Positions 25,448-34,295 of a DNA stretch of 64,000 nucleotides are shown here, in pieces. The stretch's first letter is position 1; each line of letters begins with the position of its first letter. The translations under genes were made by a program, and so were the position numbers. The notes beneath the pieces were generated by a model. That model saw only the letters and a list, made by a program, of their open reading frames with translations, made no database searches and was not told where the DNA came from. The stretch covers positions 328,234 to 392,233 of the forward strand of contig DS990262.1 of NCBI GenBank assembly GCA_000155435.1, given 5' to 3'. The stretch comes from Clostridiales bacterium 1_7_47FAA. Its GTDB lineage: Bacteria; Bacillota; Clostridia; Lachnospirales; Lachnospiraceae.

Positions 25448-25475
25448 AGTATACATGAAATGCCAAGATTGTCAA
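25448..25475 (-). promoter_or_regulatory. Internal promoter ahead of the DeoR and ROK-kinase genes
   Basis: Minus-strand TTGACA (25470-25475) and TATACT (25448-25453) are 16 bases apart in the 97-base gap after the PfkB gene. It would let the repressor and kinase be made without the transporter genes. Confidence 0.6.
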
Positions 25476-25502
25476 ATTTACCATTGTTTCACTTTGTGTA
25501 TC

Positions 25503-26426
25503 TCATTTTGAGTATCTGCTGTAAAATTCCAGGACGGCGCGGATATCAGGCATGGAGCCTTGGGCGCCTGTATTCTGGACGGTCAGTGCGCTGCAGCAGG
25601 TGGCGAAGTCCAGCATACGGCCTAAGTCCATATGGTTCAGTATCCCGTATGCAAGCCCGCCCACAAAGGAGTCACCGGCGCCCGTGGTTTCAACTGCTTT
25701 TACGGAAAATGATTCCTTATAATGGAATTCATGGTCCCGGCATGCCATGGCGCCCTGTTTCCCCAGGGTGAAAATGCATGTATTTCCCATTTCCCGGGCA
25801 AATGCAATCAGTTCGGATTTTGCCACGGGGACAGAGGTTAATTCTTTTCCGGTATAAAACTGTGCTTCCACCTCATTCATGATCAGATAGTGGCACATTT
25901 TCATGTATGTTTCATCAAACTCCATGGCCGGAGCCATGTTAAACAGTATGGTGCACCGCGCTTTGGCGGCGGTTTTGATTGCGTATTCAAGGACCTGCTT
26001 CGGGATTTCCATCTGCAGGACCAGAACCGTCTGTCCATCCAGAAGATGGGCTATTTCATCGACATCTTTCGTCTCGATTGTATGGTTGGCGCCCCTGGTT
26101 ATGGTGGCAAAGACGCTTCCGTCCTGTAAGGTATGTACGATTCCCATGCCGCTGGCCGCTGATGCGCGTTTGACATAGGTGGTGTCCACCCCGTATGCCT
26201 TAAGGCCCTGTATCAAGATATCCCCGTTGCAGTCATTTCCCACATGGCCGGACATATAAGTGGGGATGCCTAATTTGGCGCATTGAACTGCCTGGTTCCC
26301 GCCTTTTCCGCCGCAGCAGCAATCCGCGCTTTCCGCGCTGTGTGTCTCCCCTTTAAGGGGCATCCTGTCTGTTTTCAGGATTATATCATAGTTCAGGCTT
26401 CCTATAACAACAACCTTTCCATCCAT
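25503..26426 (-). CDS. PfkB-family carbohydrate kinase (ribokinase-like)
   Basis: A 307-aa cytoplasmic sugar kinase. The start VVIGSLNYDIILKTDRMPLKGET and CCGGKGGNQAVQCAKLG form the first PfkB signature and substrate lid. The second signature TTGAGDSFVGGLAYGIL near residue 245 includes the catalytic Asp and anion hole. Ribokinase-type spacing and a 307-aa length fit. GGAGATAGGA precedes the ATG. It lies 17 bases after the permease gene. That the operon holds both a PfkB and a ROK kinase suggests two phosphorylation steps or two related substrates. Confidence 0.9.
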   Translation of the reverse strand: MDGKVVVIGSLNYDIILKTDRMPLKGETHSAESADCCCGGKGGNQAVQCAKLGIPTYMSGHVGNDCNGDILIQGLKAYGVDTTYVKRASAASGMGIVHTLQDGSVFATITRGANHTIETKDVDEIAHLLDGQTVLVLQMEIPKQVLEYAIKTAAKARCTILFNMAPAMEFDETYMKMCHYLIMNEVEAQFYTGKELTSVPVAKSELIAFAREMGNTCIFTLGKQGAMACRDHEFHYKESFSVKAVETTGAGDSFVGGLAYGILNHMDLGRMLDFATCCSALTVQNTGAQGSMPDIRAVLEFYSRYSK

Positions 26427-26443
26427 TTATCCTATCTCCATTA

Positions 26444-27445
26444 TTATGCTTGTGCCTTGGAAAATCTTGAGGACAGCTTGCTCTGGATTTCCTCAAAATA
26501 AGCAGCAATGACTATGATGATGCCTGTCACGATATACTGCCAGAACGTACTTACACCAGTGATGATTAATCCGATTTTCAGTGCGGCAAGTAACAGCGCC
26601 CCTAAAAAGGTTCCCAGGATACTGCCTTTTCCTCCGGCCATCCTGGTTCCTCCGATGGCGGAAGCGGCAATGGCGTCCAGCTCATAGCCCTGTCCGGTTG
26701 CCGGTTCGCCGGTTCCCAGGTTTGCCAGCATGATCATTCCTGCAAAGGCAACGCAGAACCCGCACATGGAGTAGGCCAGGATTTTTGTCCGGTCCACGTT
26801 GACGCCGGATAATTTCGCAGCCTCCTCATTGCCGCCCACTGCAAATAAGTAGTTTCCAAACCTGGTTTTCTTTAAGAGGATATGGGCGATGACGGCAATT
26901 GCAAACAGTACGAATATGGAGATGGGGACATCGCCGATTACCTTTGCGCCAAGTGATTTCCTGTAGGCATCCGGTATGTTAAGGACCGGCCACCCGCCTG
27001 TGACCACATAGGCAATCCCACGGAAAACGCTCATGGTGCCAAGTGTTGCTATGAATGGCTGAAGCCTCATCTTGGTTACCAGCAGGCCGTTGATGGAACC
27101 CATGAAGGTACCGAGCACGGCGCCTGCGGCAATGGCCGCCAGGGGCGGGACTCCCATGACCGTAAGCTGGCCCACCGCCACGATGACGATTGCAAAGGTG
27201 CTGCCCAGGGACAGGTCAATACCGCCGGATATGATTGCGAATGTAATCCCAATGGCCAGGATGCCGTTGATGGTTGCCTGTTTGACTATGTCCACAAAGT
27301 TCCCGACCGTCACATAGGAGGAATCAATCAAGGCAAATATGATAACCATGATGATCAATGCAACGAAAACCCCTATTTCGCGGACAGCACCGCCAAGATT
27401 TATATGCGGCAGTGTTCTTTGCTGATTATTATTTCCTTTCCCCAT
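26444..27445 (-). CDS. CUT2 sugar ABC transporter permease (RbsC/AlsC-like)
   Basis: A 333-aa permease with about 8-10 helices. Marks: AIISGGIDLSLGSTFAIVIV near residue 80, LVTKMRLQPFIATLGTMSVFRGIAYVVTGGWP, the KTRFGNYLFAVGGNEEAAKLSGVNVDRTK loop and GQGYELDAIAASAIGG. Start at ATG 27445 (MGKGNN) with GGGAGG upstream; it overlaps the end of the ATPase gene by 17 bases, so the two are coupled. Functions as a dimer with the adjacent tandem ATPase. Confidence 0.92.
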   Translation of the reverse strand: MGKGNNNQQRTLPHINLGGAVREIGVFVALIIMVIIFALIDSSYVTVGNFVDIVKQATINGILAIGITFAIISGGIDLSLGSTFAIVIVAVGQLTVMGVPPLAAIAAGAVLGTFMGSINGLLVTKMRLQPFIATLGTMSVFRGIAYVVTGGWPVLNIPDAYRKSLGAKVIGDVPISIFVLFAIAVIAHILLKKTRFGNYLFAVGGNEEAAKLSGVNVDRTKILAYSMCGFCVAFAGMIMLANLGTGEPATGQGYELDAIAASAIGGTRMAGGKGSILGTFLGALLLAALKIGLIITGVSTFWQYIVTGIIIVIAAYFEEIQSKLSSRFSKAQA

Positions 27446-28940
27446 TGTCTTTTCCTCCCATCGCATAGTTTAAGATTACCTGTTCTGCAAATTCTTCTTT
27501 CAGCAGTTCGCCGGTTTTTCTGCCTTCGCACATTATGACCATGCGGTCACTGATTCCCATGACCTCAGGAAGCTCGGATGAGACAACGATGATGGATTTG
27601 CCGCTGTGGACAATGTCTTCCATCAGTCTGTATATCTCTGCCTTTGCAGCCACATCCACGCCTTTGGTGGGTTCGTCGAATATAAGGATATCCACATCGG
27701 TGGACATCCAGCGGGCCAGTATGATTTTCTGCTGGTTACCGCCGGACATGTTCTGGGTCAGGTAGTCCGGCTTCTTAGGGTTGATGTTCAGTTCATTTTC
27801 ATACTTAAGATAATTCCTGCGCTTTTTCCTGTCGTCCACAAAACGGTTGGTAAGGTATTTTTCAATGGAAGACAGGGCAGTGTTGTCGATGTTGGTCATC
27901 ATGTTCACGAAGCCCTGGGTCTTGCGTTCCTCGGGCAGAAGCCCGATTCCCAGGCGCAGGGCATCCTGGGTATTGCGTATGTTTACTTCCTTGCCTTTCA
28001 GGTAAATGTTCCCGGCATGTTTGGCATCGGCCCCAAAGATGGCCCTCATGACCTCGGTCCTGCCCGCGCCTACCAGTCCGGCAAAACCTAATATCTCGCC
28101 TTTTTTCAGCTCAAAGCTGATATCTTCAAATACTCCTTTACGGCTCAGGCCTTCTACCCTGAGCACCACCTCATCCTGTACACAGCTTTCCCTCATCCTG
28201 GATGCGACTGCATTCACATCACGGCCGACCATGTGCCGGATAAGGGTTTCCCTGTTGATTTTCCCGACTTCCAGCGTGGTGATATAGGCTCCGTCCCTTA
28301 GGATGGTGGCCCTGTCACATATCTGGAATATTTCTTCCAGCCTGTGGCTTACATAGATGATTGTGATGCCGGAATCCTTAAGCTCCCGGATGATTTTAAA
28401 CAGGGATGCGGTTTCGCCTGTTGTCAGGGAAGCCGTCGGCTCGTCCAGGGAGATGACCTGGGCGTTGTGGAAGAGCGCCTTGGCGATTGCCAGCATCTGC
28501 ATTTCCCCTGCCGTAAGGCGGCTGGCCATGTCCTCGGCCCTGAAGCCGCATTTCAGCCTGTCCAGGATTTGATTCACGGACTGATTGAGGGTGCGGTAGT
28601 CAACCATGATGCCATGATGGGGTTCATATCCCAGGGTGATATTCTGCCCCACTGTCAGGTCACGCACCACATTCACTTCCTGGTGGACTTTTACGATATG
28701 GCCTTTCCGGATGGCCTCGTTGGGATTCTTAAAGGATATCTTATTCCCCTCCAGCCATATTCCGCCTTCATATTCCTGATAGACACCGTGAAGGATATTC
28801 AGCAGGGTGGATTTACCGGCCCCGTTTTCCCCCAGGAGCGCATGTACCTCACCTTTTGCCACACAGAAACTGATATCTTTTAAAACCCGCACACCGGAAA
28901 ATTGTTTGCCTATCTGTTTGAATTCTATGGAATTTTCCAT
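27429..28940 (-). CDS. CUT2 sugar ABC transporter, tandem ATPase (RbsA/AlsA-like)
   Basis: A 503-aa ATPase with two nucleotide-binding domains. The first has Walker A GENGAGKST near residue 40, an SRLTAGEMQMLAIAKAL signature region and Walker B VISLDEPTASLT; the second has GLVGAGRTE, LTQNMSGGNQQKIILARWM and ILIFDEPTKGVDV. I chose ATG 28940 (MENSIE), 7 bases after GGAGG, over two upstream ATGs in the same frame. It powers the permease that follows. Confidence 0.92.
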   Translation of the reverse strand: MENSIEFKQIGKQFSGVRVLKDISFCVAKGEVHALLGENGAGKSTLLNILHGVYQEYEGGIWLEGNKISFKNPNEAIRKGHIVKVHQEVNVVRDLTVGQNITLGYEPHHGIMVDYRTLNQSVNQILDRLKCGFRAEDMASRLTAGEMQMLAIAKALFHNAQVISLDEPTASLTTGETASLFKIIRELKDSGITIIYVSHRLEEIFQICDRATILRDGAYITTLEVGKINRETLIRHMVGRDVNAVASRMRESCVQDEVVLRVEGLSRKGVFEDISFELKKGEILGFAGLVGAGRTEVMRAIFGADAKHAGNIYLKGKEVNIRNTQDALRLGIGLLPEERKTQGFVNMMTNIDNTALSSIEKYLTNRFVDDRKKRRNYLKYENELNINPKKPDYLTQNMSGGNQQKIILARWMSTDVDILIFDEPTKGVDVAAKAEIYRLMEDIVHSGKSIIVVSSELPEVMGISDRMVIMCEGRKTGELLKEEFAEQVILNYAMGGKDNGERK

Positions 28941-28959
28941 TTGCATTCCTCCTTCGGCC

Positions 28960-29006
28960 ATGGGGCCTTTGCAAAACCGTAGTAAGCGTTTTGCATCGGC
29001 CCCATG
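28960..29006 (-). other. Intercistronic stem-loop between binding protein and ATPase genes
   Basis: CATGGGGCC (28960) pairs with GGCCCCATG (28998) and GCAAAAC (28972) with GTTTTGC (28988). The long stem has no T-tract. Such hairpins usually protect the 3' end of the binding-protein message so it outnumbers the membrane parts. Confidence 0.6.
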
Positions 29007-29021
29007 TTTGAATCCCTTATA

Positions 29022-30203
29022 TTACTGTGCCTTATATTCTGTTGGAACCCAGTTGATGATTTCTTTTGCATCCATATCCACGTTGGTGGAATCAATCAAT
29101 GCCTGCGGTGTCCAGATGACTCTTGGAAGTTCCTGACCAGCCAGTTCACGCAGTGCGCATTCCAGCGCTATCTGTGCTTTATAGAATGGGAAGGAATCAA
29201 TGGTGGCGCTTAATTCACCCTTACGGATGGAGTCATATGCTTCGCCGATTCCGTCCACGCCTACAATCAGGATATCCTTTCCTGATTCCTTTACTGCCTC
29301 CACAACGCCCAGCGCCATGCCATCGTTGTTACAGAAGATGGCTTTTAAGTCAGGATAATTCTTAATCCATGTTTCTGTCAGCTCTTTTGCCTTGTTCCTG
29401 TCCCAGTCCGCATTCTGTTTGGCAACAATTTCAATATCAGGTGAGTTGGCCGCCATCCAGTTTTCAAAGCCTTCGGTTCTCTGCCTTGCCGCAAATGCCT
29501 TTGGCATCCCGATTACGATTGCTACCTGTCCCTTGCCGTCCAGCTGCTTTGAAATCCACTCTGCGGCCAGCTCGCCGTTCTGGTCTGCCTTTGGTCCTAC
29601 AAAGTTAGGTGCATTGGCAATCAGGCCGTCGTTTACATTAAGCACAGGAATGTTTTTCTCCACCGCGCTCTCCACACCGGGAACCAGGTTGCCGTCGGAG
29701 ATAGGGGATAAAAGTAAGACGGAATATTTCTTGTTAATCATGTTGTTAAGGATTGCAAGCTGTCCCTGTTCGTCATTTTCATCCAGCGCTGCCTGGACAT
29801 CGATTTTGATGTTGATTCCGGCTTCTGACGCCAGCCTGGCGCCCTCTTCATAACCTTCCTTTAAGGTACGCCAGTATTCATTCTGGAACTGCTTTGCAAC
29901 TGCGCCTGCAACGATTTCCTGGCTTCCATAGGGAACCGCGCTGCCGAACTGTTCACGTACATCCTCAATGCTGACCCCGGCTTCCTTGTCCGGGTTAAAG
30001 CCTTCGCTGCTGACTGCTTCGGTTTCAGCGGCAGGGGTTTCCTGGGCGCTTTCCTCAGGCTTGGAATCCTGGGCCTTCGTATCGTTTTCAACAGCAGCTG
30101 CGGGAGCGGCTGTTGTGGTCCCGCTGCTGCCGGAACCGCATCCCATTAACATGGTACCTACAATTGCTGATGTGACCAAAATCCCCAATACCTTTTTTTT
30201 CAT
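29022..30203 (-). CDS. Sugar-binding lipoprotein of the allose-type importer
   Basis: A 393-aa exported binding protein. The signal peptide MKKKVLGILVTSAIVGTMLMGC has its lipobox Cys at residue 22, followed by a long Ser/Thr/Glu/Ala linker to about residue 85. The fold is ribose/allose type (Peripla_BP_4): VLLLSPISDGNLVPGVESAVEKNIPVLNVNDG in lobe one and LKAIFCNNDGMALGVVEAVKE with VGVDGIGEAYDSIRKGE in lobe two. AAGGAGGAG precedes the ATG. An extra N-terminal segment (about residues 55-115) is longer than in typical RbsB. It supplies sugar to the adjacent permease. Confidence 0.9.
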   Translation of the reverse strand: MKKKVLGILVTSAIVGTMLMGCGSGSSGTTTAAPAAAVENDTKAQDSKPEESAQETPAAETEAVSSEGFNPDKEAGVSIEDVREQFGSAVPYGSQEIVAGAVAKQFQNEYWRTLKEGYEEGARLASEAGINIKIDVQAALDENDEQGQLAILNNMINKKYSVLLLSPISDGNLVPGVESAVEKNIPVLNVNDGLIANAPNFVGPKADQNGELAAEWISKQLDGKGQVAIVIGMPKAFAARQRTEGFENWMAANSPDIEIVAKQNADWDRNKAKELTETWIKNYPDLKAIFCNNDGMALGVVEAVKESGKDILIVGVDGIGEAYDSIRKGELSATIDSFPFYKAQIALECALRELAGQELPRVIWTPQALIDSTNVDMDAKEIINWVPTEYKAQ

Positions 30204-30233
30204 GTGTAACTCCTCCTTTTTAGTTGATGTTTA

Positions 30234-31169
30234 TTATTTTGAGAACATGTCCAGTACCAGCTTTTGGGCCTTGATACCGTCCTGTCCTTTCATGACATCC
30301 TCAATCCTGTCCATGCCGTATTTGTCAATGGCATCGGATAAAGCCATGAATGCTTCAATGTTAGCGCTTACTTCCTGATCCGCTGCCTCGCGGACAGGGA
30401 ATGAATCAAAGAATACGACCCCATCGTATCTGTACTTTTTAAGGTAATATACGAATTCCAGGGCCTGGGGCAGGCTGACGGACGCGAAGATCAGTCCATT
30501 GTCCAGTTCCCCGTAACCATCGTTCATGTGCAGGCCATACAGCTTGTTCTTGCGCGCGGCCAGCGCCAGTGAATAAGCAGGATTCTCACGCTTCATGAGC
30601 ATATGGCAGAAGTCCAGGGTCACCCCGATATTGGGACGGTCAACCTCATCAATCATCTGGAGCGTAAGTCCGATGCCGTCAATCATGGAAAATGCCCTGG
30701 GTTCACACGGTTTATATTCAATGCTTACCTTCAACCCCTTTTCCCCGGCATAATCTGCTATTTCCTGAAAAGATTTGACTATTATATTCCAGTTTTTTTC
30801 ATAATCAACCTGGAACGGATAGTCGAATCCGTCAAAACCCAGCCATATGGTTATGACCTGTCCCCCCAGTGCCTGGCATGCATCTGCGGCTTCCTTGCAC
30901 AGCTCTACGGACTGCCGGCTTACCTCACGGTCTGTTCCGGTAAATTCCCCTTCCATGAACTCATTTCCACGGAATCTCAGCGCAACGCCGTTCACCCCCA
31001 GGCTGCCCATATGCTGTCTGATTTCTTCAAGGTCATACCCCTGCAGATGCTCAGGATAGTTGAATTCCAGGTGGGTGATGCCCGGCAGGTCACGGTAAGC
31101 ATCAATGGTCTGGAACAAATCATAGTTCCCTTTAAACATAAAGGAATTCATTCTTCCAGCAAATTTCAA
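30234..31169 (-). CDS. Xylose-isomerase-like TIM-barrel sugar isomerase/epimerase
   Basis: A 311-aa cytoplasmic TIM-barrel protein, first gene of the operon. Likely metal ligands are visible in order: Glu in VSIEYKPCEP (near residue 150), Asp in VTLDFCHML (near 185) and His in YGLHMNDGYG (near 215), the pattern of AP_endonuc_2-type ketose epimerases and rhamnose-isomerase-like enzymes. The annotated start is TTG at 31169, with AAGGTGA six bases upstream; the next ATG (31151) lacks spacing for a ribosome site. Beside an AlsK-like kinase it may interconvert allose and allulose or a similar pair (inference). It is not the ribulose-phosphate-epimerase-like AlsE family. Confidence 0.75.
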   Translation of the reverse strand: MKFAGRMNSFMFKGNYDLFQTIDAYRDLPGITHLEFNYPEHLQGYDLEEIRQHMGSLGVNGVALRFRGNEFMEGEFTGTDREVSRQSVELCKEAADACQALGGQVITIWLGFDGFDYPFQVDYEKNWNIIVKSFQEIADYAGEKGLKVSIEYKPCEPRAFSMIDGIGLTLQMIDEVDRPNIGVTLDFCHMLMKRENPAYSLALAARKNKLYGLHMNDGYGELDNGLIFASVSLPQALEFVYYLKKYRYDGVVFFDSFPVREAADQEVSANIEAFMALSDAIDKYGMDRIEDVMKGQDGIKAQKLVLDMFSK

Positions 31170-31201
31170 TTTCTGTCACCTTCTTTCATATTGTTAGTAT
31201 A

Positions 31202-31230
31202 AATATATAATTATTTTTAAAATTTGTCAA
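31202..31230 (-). promoter_or_regulatory. Promoter of the allose-type operon
   Basis: Minus-strand TTGACA (31225-31230) and TATATT (31202-31207) are exactly 17 bases apart, 32 bases from the TTG start. The DNA around it is very AT-rich. Confidence 0.75.
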
Positions 31231-31300
31231 CTATTTTAAACTTTTTTCTTATTTTTTCATTTGTTTTCAAATGCAATGGGGAAAAACAGGTGTATAGCCG

Positions 31301-31320
31301 TGTCCATAATAATGTGGACA
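31301..31320. promoter_or_regulatory. Inverted-repeat operator candidate
   Basis: TGTCCA and TGGACA flank 8 bases, between the allose-type promoter and that of the PRD regulator. The place and symmetry suggest a regulator site; which protein binds is unknown. Confidence 0.4.
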
Positions 31321-31360
31321 TAATTACAAAAGGCCCCCGCCTTAATTTTTCTCAGGTGCA

Positions 31361-31370
31361 TTGCTATAAT
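31361..31370 (+). promoter_or_regulatory. Extended -10 promoter of the PTS regulator gene
   Basis: TTGCTATAAT contains a perfect -10 with the TGn extension; the -35 region (TTAATT at 31342) is weak. It lies 20 bases ahead of the ATG. Confidence 0.55.
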
Positions 31371-31390
31371 TCTAGCTAGGAGGATGATGA

Positions 31391-33280
31391 ATGAATAAAA
31401 GGCAGATATCATTTATGAATATGCTTTTAAGCCATGACCAGGAGTTCCTGCCCATTGACTTTTACGCTGGTGAGCTGGATACCTCGTCGAAGACACTGCG
31501 AAGGGATCTGGAACAGGTGCAGAAGTTCCTGGATGAGTTCGGGGCAGTGATAGATAAGAAAAGCGGTGTGGGAATCCGTCTCAGGATAGGAGGGGAGCAG
31601 AAGGGAAAGCTGAATAACCATCTGTCTTACCTGGCCTATGCAGGACAGAGCGCAGGCGGGCAGACCTGGGAAAAGGATTCCAGAAGGATGGATATTGCCC
31701 TGAACCTGCTTCTGTATTCAGATGAATATACATCGCTGGCATCCCTGGCCTATAAGTATTATGTCAGCAAGAGTACAATCCACAGTGATTTCATGCATTT
31801 GGAAAAACTGTTCGGACGTTTTTCACTGCATATAAGGAAGACAATGGACGGAACCATCATTGCCGGTGAGGAGCGGGGCATACGCCAGGCAGTGGTGTAT
31901 ATCCTTTCCCGGATATTAAATCCCAATGCGGCCCTGGTAAGGAACGGGGAAATGGCAGATGACGCAAGCCTGCCCCACCCGGATACGCTGAGCACGGTCC
32001 TGGACATATTCAGGGAGGACGACATCTGTTTTGTGAACCAGCTTCTTGGACGGATGGAGGAGACGCATGATTACAGGTTTGATGACAGTGAGTTTGTAAA
32101 TGTATCCCTAAATCTTCTGGTGATGGTATACCGCCTGAAAAACAGCTGCGTCATGGAGCAGGAAGCAGGCACATCGGGATTCCAGGGAGGATTGGCTGGG
32201 CCGCTGGAAAATGAAGTGGAAGAGGTCTGCAACAGGATATGGGGGCATTATCACATGGAGCTTCCTCTGTCGGAGCGTGTCTGGCTGAAGAATATATTCC
32301 TGCTGACACATATGTTTGAGACAAACGGGGAAAACGGAAACGGGGATGAGGTGTTCCGGCTGTTCTGTGAAGATTTCATCGATGCATTTACCACCATCAC
32401 CAATATAAACTTAAGGGAAAACCCTAGCTTCTGCGAAAATGTGATTTCCCACATCAACCTTATGCTGAAGCGTCTGCTGGGCCGCACGCCTGCCAGCAAT
32501 CCGCTTATGGAGCTTCTGATTAAGGATTATCAGAGCACGCTTAATGTGTGCAGGATCATCTGCTGCATACTGGCCAGGAAGTTCGGCCTTCCTGAACTGA
32601 GCGTGGACGAAATCAGCTTTTTAATGCTCTATATCCTGGGGGAAACCGTGAGGCAGTCCGAGCATGCCAGGGTGCTGTTTGTGACGGATATGACCAAAAG
32701 CATTGCCAACCTGACCAAACTGAGGCTGCAGCAGAGGTTCCCGCAGTGGAATTTTGATACCTGCGCCAGCGACGGGTACCGTACGGCCAAAAGGGAGTCC
32801 TATGACTTCTGCATATCCACGGCCATGCTGGATACGGACGAGCATTCCATACCGTATGTGTTTGTCTCCCCCATACTGGAAAACAGGGACTTTAAGAACA
32901 TCCAGGAACTGTTCTGGAAGACCAGCGAGAGTACATCCGTGTATCACCTGGAACTCATAAGGATCATCAATGACCTGCATGATATCGGGTGTGATATCAG
33001 GGCTTCGGACAGCCCCGTTGACAGGGCGGGCAGTGAGTTGATCCGGATATCCGCTTTAAAAGGAATCCAATATATATATTCAGTTAATGGCCTGAAAAAG
33101 AATCATTGCATATTTGTCCTGGACAGCCCGGGGACACGCATAAGGGAGGTACACATAGATATGTGCAATCTGGATTTCATGCTGTTTTCTTCAAAAATCG
33201 TATATCTGCTGGACAATTGTCCGGATGATGTCATACCAGGTTTTATCAATTATTTAACGGGAGGAGAGGCAAATGTTTAA
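31391..33280 (+). CDS. PRD-domain transcriptional regulator (BglG/LicR/MtlR type)
   Basis: A 629-aa PTS-controlled activator. Two HTH domains come first: LDTSSKTLRRDLEQVQKFLDEFG (near residue 30) and YKYYVSKSTIHSDFMHLEKLF (near 118). Two PRD modules follow (about 200-310 and 325-415), then an EIIB-like domain from about 426. In PRD2 the first His is present (NVISHINLM, near 352), but the usual second His (LxLHI) reads LMLYIL near 409. The EIIB-like loop reads VLFVTDMTKS and lacks the phosphorylatable Cys. Control by PTS phosphorylation may thus differ from MtlR/LicR. AGGAGG precedes the ATG and its stop overlaps the IIA start. Confidence 0.85.
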   Translation: MNKRQISFMNMLLSHDQEFLPIDFYAGELDTSSKTLRRDLEQVQKFLDEFGAVIDKKSGVGIRLRIGGEQKGKLNNHLSYLAYAGQSAGGQTWEKDSRRMDIALNLLLYSDEYTSLASLAYKYYVSKSTIHSDFMHLEKLFGRFSLHIRKTMDGTIIAGEERGIRQAVVYILSRILNPNAALVRNGEMADDASLPHPDTLSTVLDIFREDDICFVNQLLGRMEETHDYRFDDSEFVNVSLNLLVMVYRLKNSCVMEQEAGTSGFQGGLAGPLENEVEEVCNRIWGHYHMELPLSERVWLKNIFLLTHMFETNGENGNGDEVFRLFCEDFIDAFTTITNINLRENPSFCENVISHINLMLKRLLGRTPASNPLMELLIKDYQSTLNVCRIICCILARKFGLPELSVDEISFLMLYILGETVRQSEHARVLFVTDMTKSIANLTKLRLQQRFPQWNFDTCASDGYRTAKRESYDFCISTAMLDTDEHSIPYVFVSPILENRDFKNIQELFWKTSESTSVYHLELIRIINDLHDIGCDIRASDSPVDRAGSELIRISALKGIQYIYSVNGLKKNHCIFVLDSPGTRIREVHIDMCNLDFMLFSSKIVYLLDNCPDDVIPGFINYLTGGEANV

Positions 33281-33683
33281 AATCATACTTTTCATGCATG
33301 GAAGACTTGCAGAAGAATTCATAAGGGCATCTGCGCTGGTATTTGGTGAACAGAAGGAGATGGAAGCTTACAGCCTGGAACTTGGCTGCGATGTGGACGG
33401 GTTAAGGAACCGTATTAAAGAGTCCATCCTGCAGTCGGAAAGCCGGGGACAGGAAGTCCTTGTGCTGACCGACCTGATGAACGGAACCCCCTTTAACACC
33501 ATGATGCAGCTGCAGGGGGAGTGCGGGTTCAGCCACTTTACAGGCGTGAACTTCCCGCTTCTGCTGGAGGTCCTTAACCGGAGGATGTCCCAGGATATGG
33601 CAGGCGCGGTAAAGGGACTGGAGGATGTGGCAAAGGGCAGTATCTATGACTGTGATGCATTTTTGCAGCAGATTGCGCTTTGA
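33273..33683 (+). CDS. PTS mannose-family EIIA component
   Basis: A 136-aa cytoplasmic phosphocarrier. His9 in ILFMHGRLAEEF is the predicted phospho-acceptor (ManX-type THG position), and VLTDLMNGTPFNTMM is the conserved DLxGGSPxN-like loop. It takes phosphate from HPr and passes it to the IIB protein. GGAGGAG is six bases before the ATG, inside the end of the PRD gene, giving an 8-base overlap and translational coupling of regulator and IIA. Confidence 0.9.
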   Translation: MFKIILFMHGRLAEEFIRASALVFGEQKEMEAYSLELGCDVDGLRNRIKESILQSESRGQEVLVLTDLMNGTPFNTMMQLQGECGFSHFTGVNFPLLLEVLNRRMSQDMAGAVKGLEDVAKGSIYDCDAFLQQIAL

Positions 33684-33719
33684 TGACCAAAGGTATATAT
33701 GTGAAAGGAGAAGGTTTTT

Positions 33720-34199
33720 ATGAAGAATATTTTAGTAACCAGGATTGACGACCGTTTAATCCACGGGCAGGTGGTGACTGCATGGATTAAACAATATCCC
33801 ATCAATAAAATCCTTATTATTGATGACGGGCTGTCCAGGAACAAACTGATGGAGCGGATTTACAAGGCAGCTGCGCCCGTGGGCGTGGAGGTCATGATCA
33901 TGGATCAGGAGCATGCAAAAGGCTTTCTGAAGGAGGCGCCCCTGGCCAAGGAACATATCATGGTACTTGTAAAGGTGCCGCAGGTACTGGAACGTCTGCT
34001 TCAGTCAGGCGTGGGATTTGACAAGATCATCCTTGGAGGGATGGGGGCAAAGCCCGGCAGGAAGACATTTAATAAAAATGTTTCCGCCAATGAGGATGAG
34101 ACGGAGTGCTTCAGGAGGATCATTGACAGCGGGGTGGAGATTTATTACCAGCTGGTGCCAAGTGAGAAGGAGGTCAACATAAGGAAACTCTTATCCTGA
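33720..34199 (+). CDS. PTS mannose/fructose/sorbose-family EIIB component
   Basis: A 159-aa cytoplasmic EIIB. His15 in RIDDRLIHGQVVTAW is the phosphorylation site of this family; IDDGLSRNKLM, KVPQVLERLLQSGV and the ILGGMGAKPGR segment also match. It receives phosphate from EIIA and hands it to the incoming sugar. AAGGAG precedes the ATG. Its stop codon is the first part of a 14-bp tandem repeat in the spacer that follows. Confidence 0.92.
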   Translation: MKNILVTRIDDRLIHGQVVTAWIKQYPINKILIIDDGLSRNKLMERIYKAAAPVGVEVMIMDQEHAKGFLKEAPLAKEHIMVLVKVPQVLERLLQSGVGFDKIILGGMGAKPGRKTFNKNVSANEDETECFRRIIDSGVEIYYQLVPSEKEVNIRKLLS

Positions 34200-34251
34200 A
34201 ACAGGGTGTCTGAAACAGGGGGCCTGAAACAGTATGCCTGAAACAGAGTCC
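34196..34251 (+). repeat. 14-bp tandem repeat, four units
   Basis: CTGAAACAG starts at 34196, 34210, 34224 and 34238, a strict 14-bp period; the remaining 5 bases of each unit vary (GGTGT, GGGGC, TATGC, AGTCC). The first unit includes the TGA stop of the EIIB gene, so the repeat probably grew out of the gene end. Confidence 0.8.
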
Positions 34252-34295
34252 GGTAAGAGGAGTCAACCATATAAGAAAGATGGAAGGAGCAGATT

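Noticed and set aside
28960..29006. Stem-loop as a true terminator inside the allose-type operon.
   Set aside because: No T-tract on the minus strand, and essential transporter genes lie downstream; an mRNA-stabilising role is more likely.
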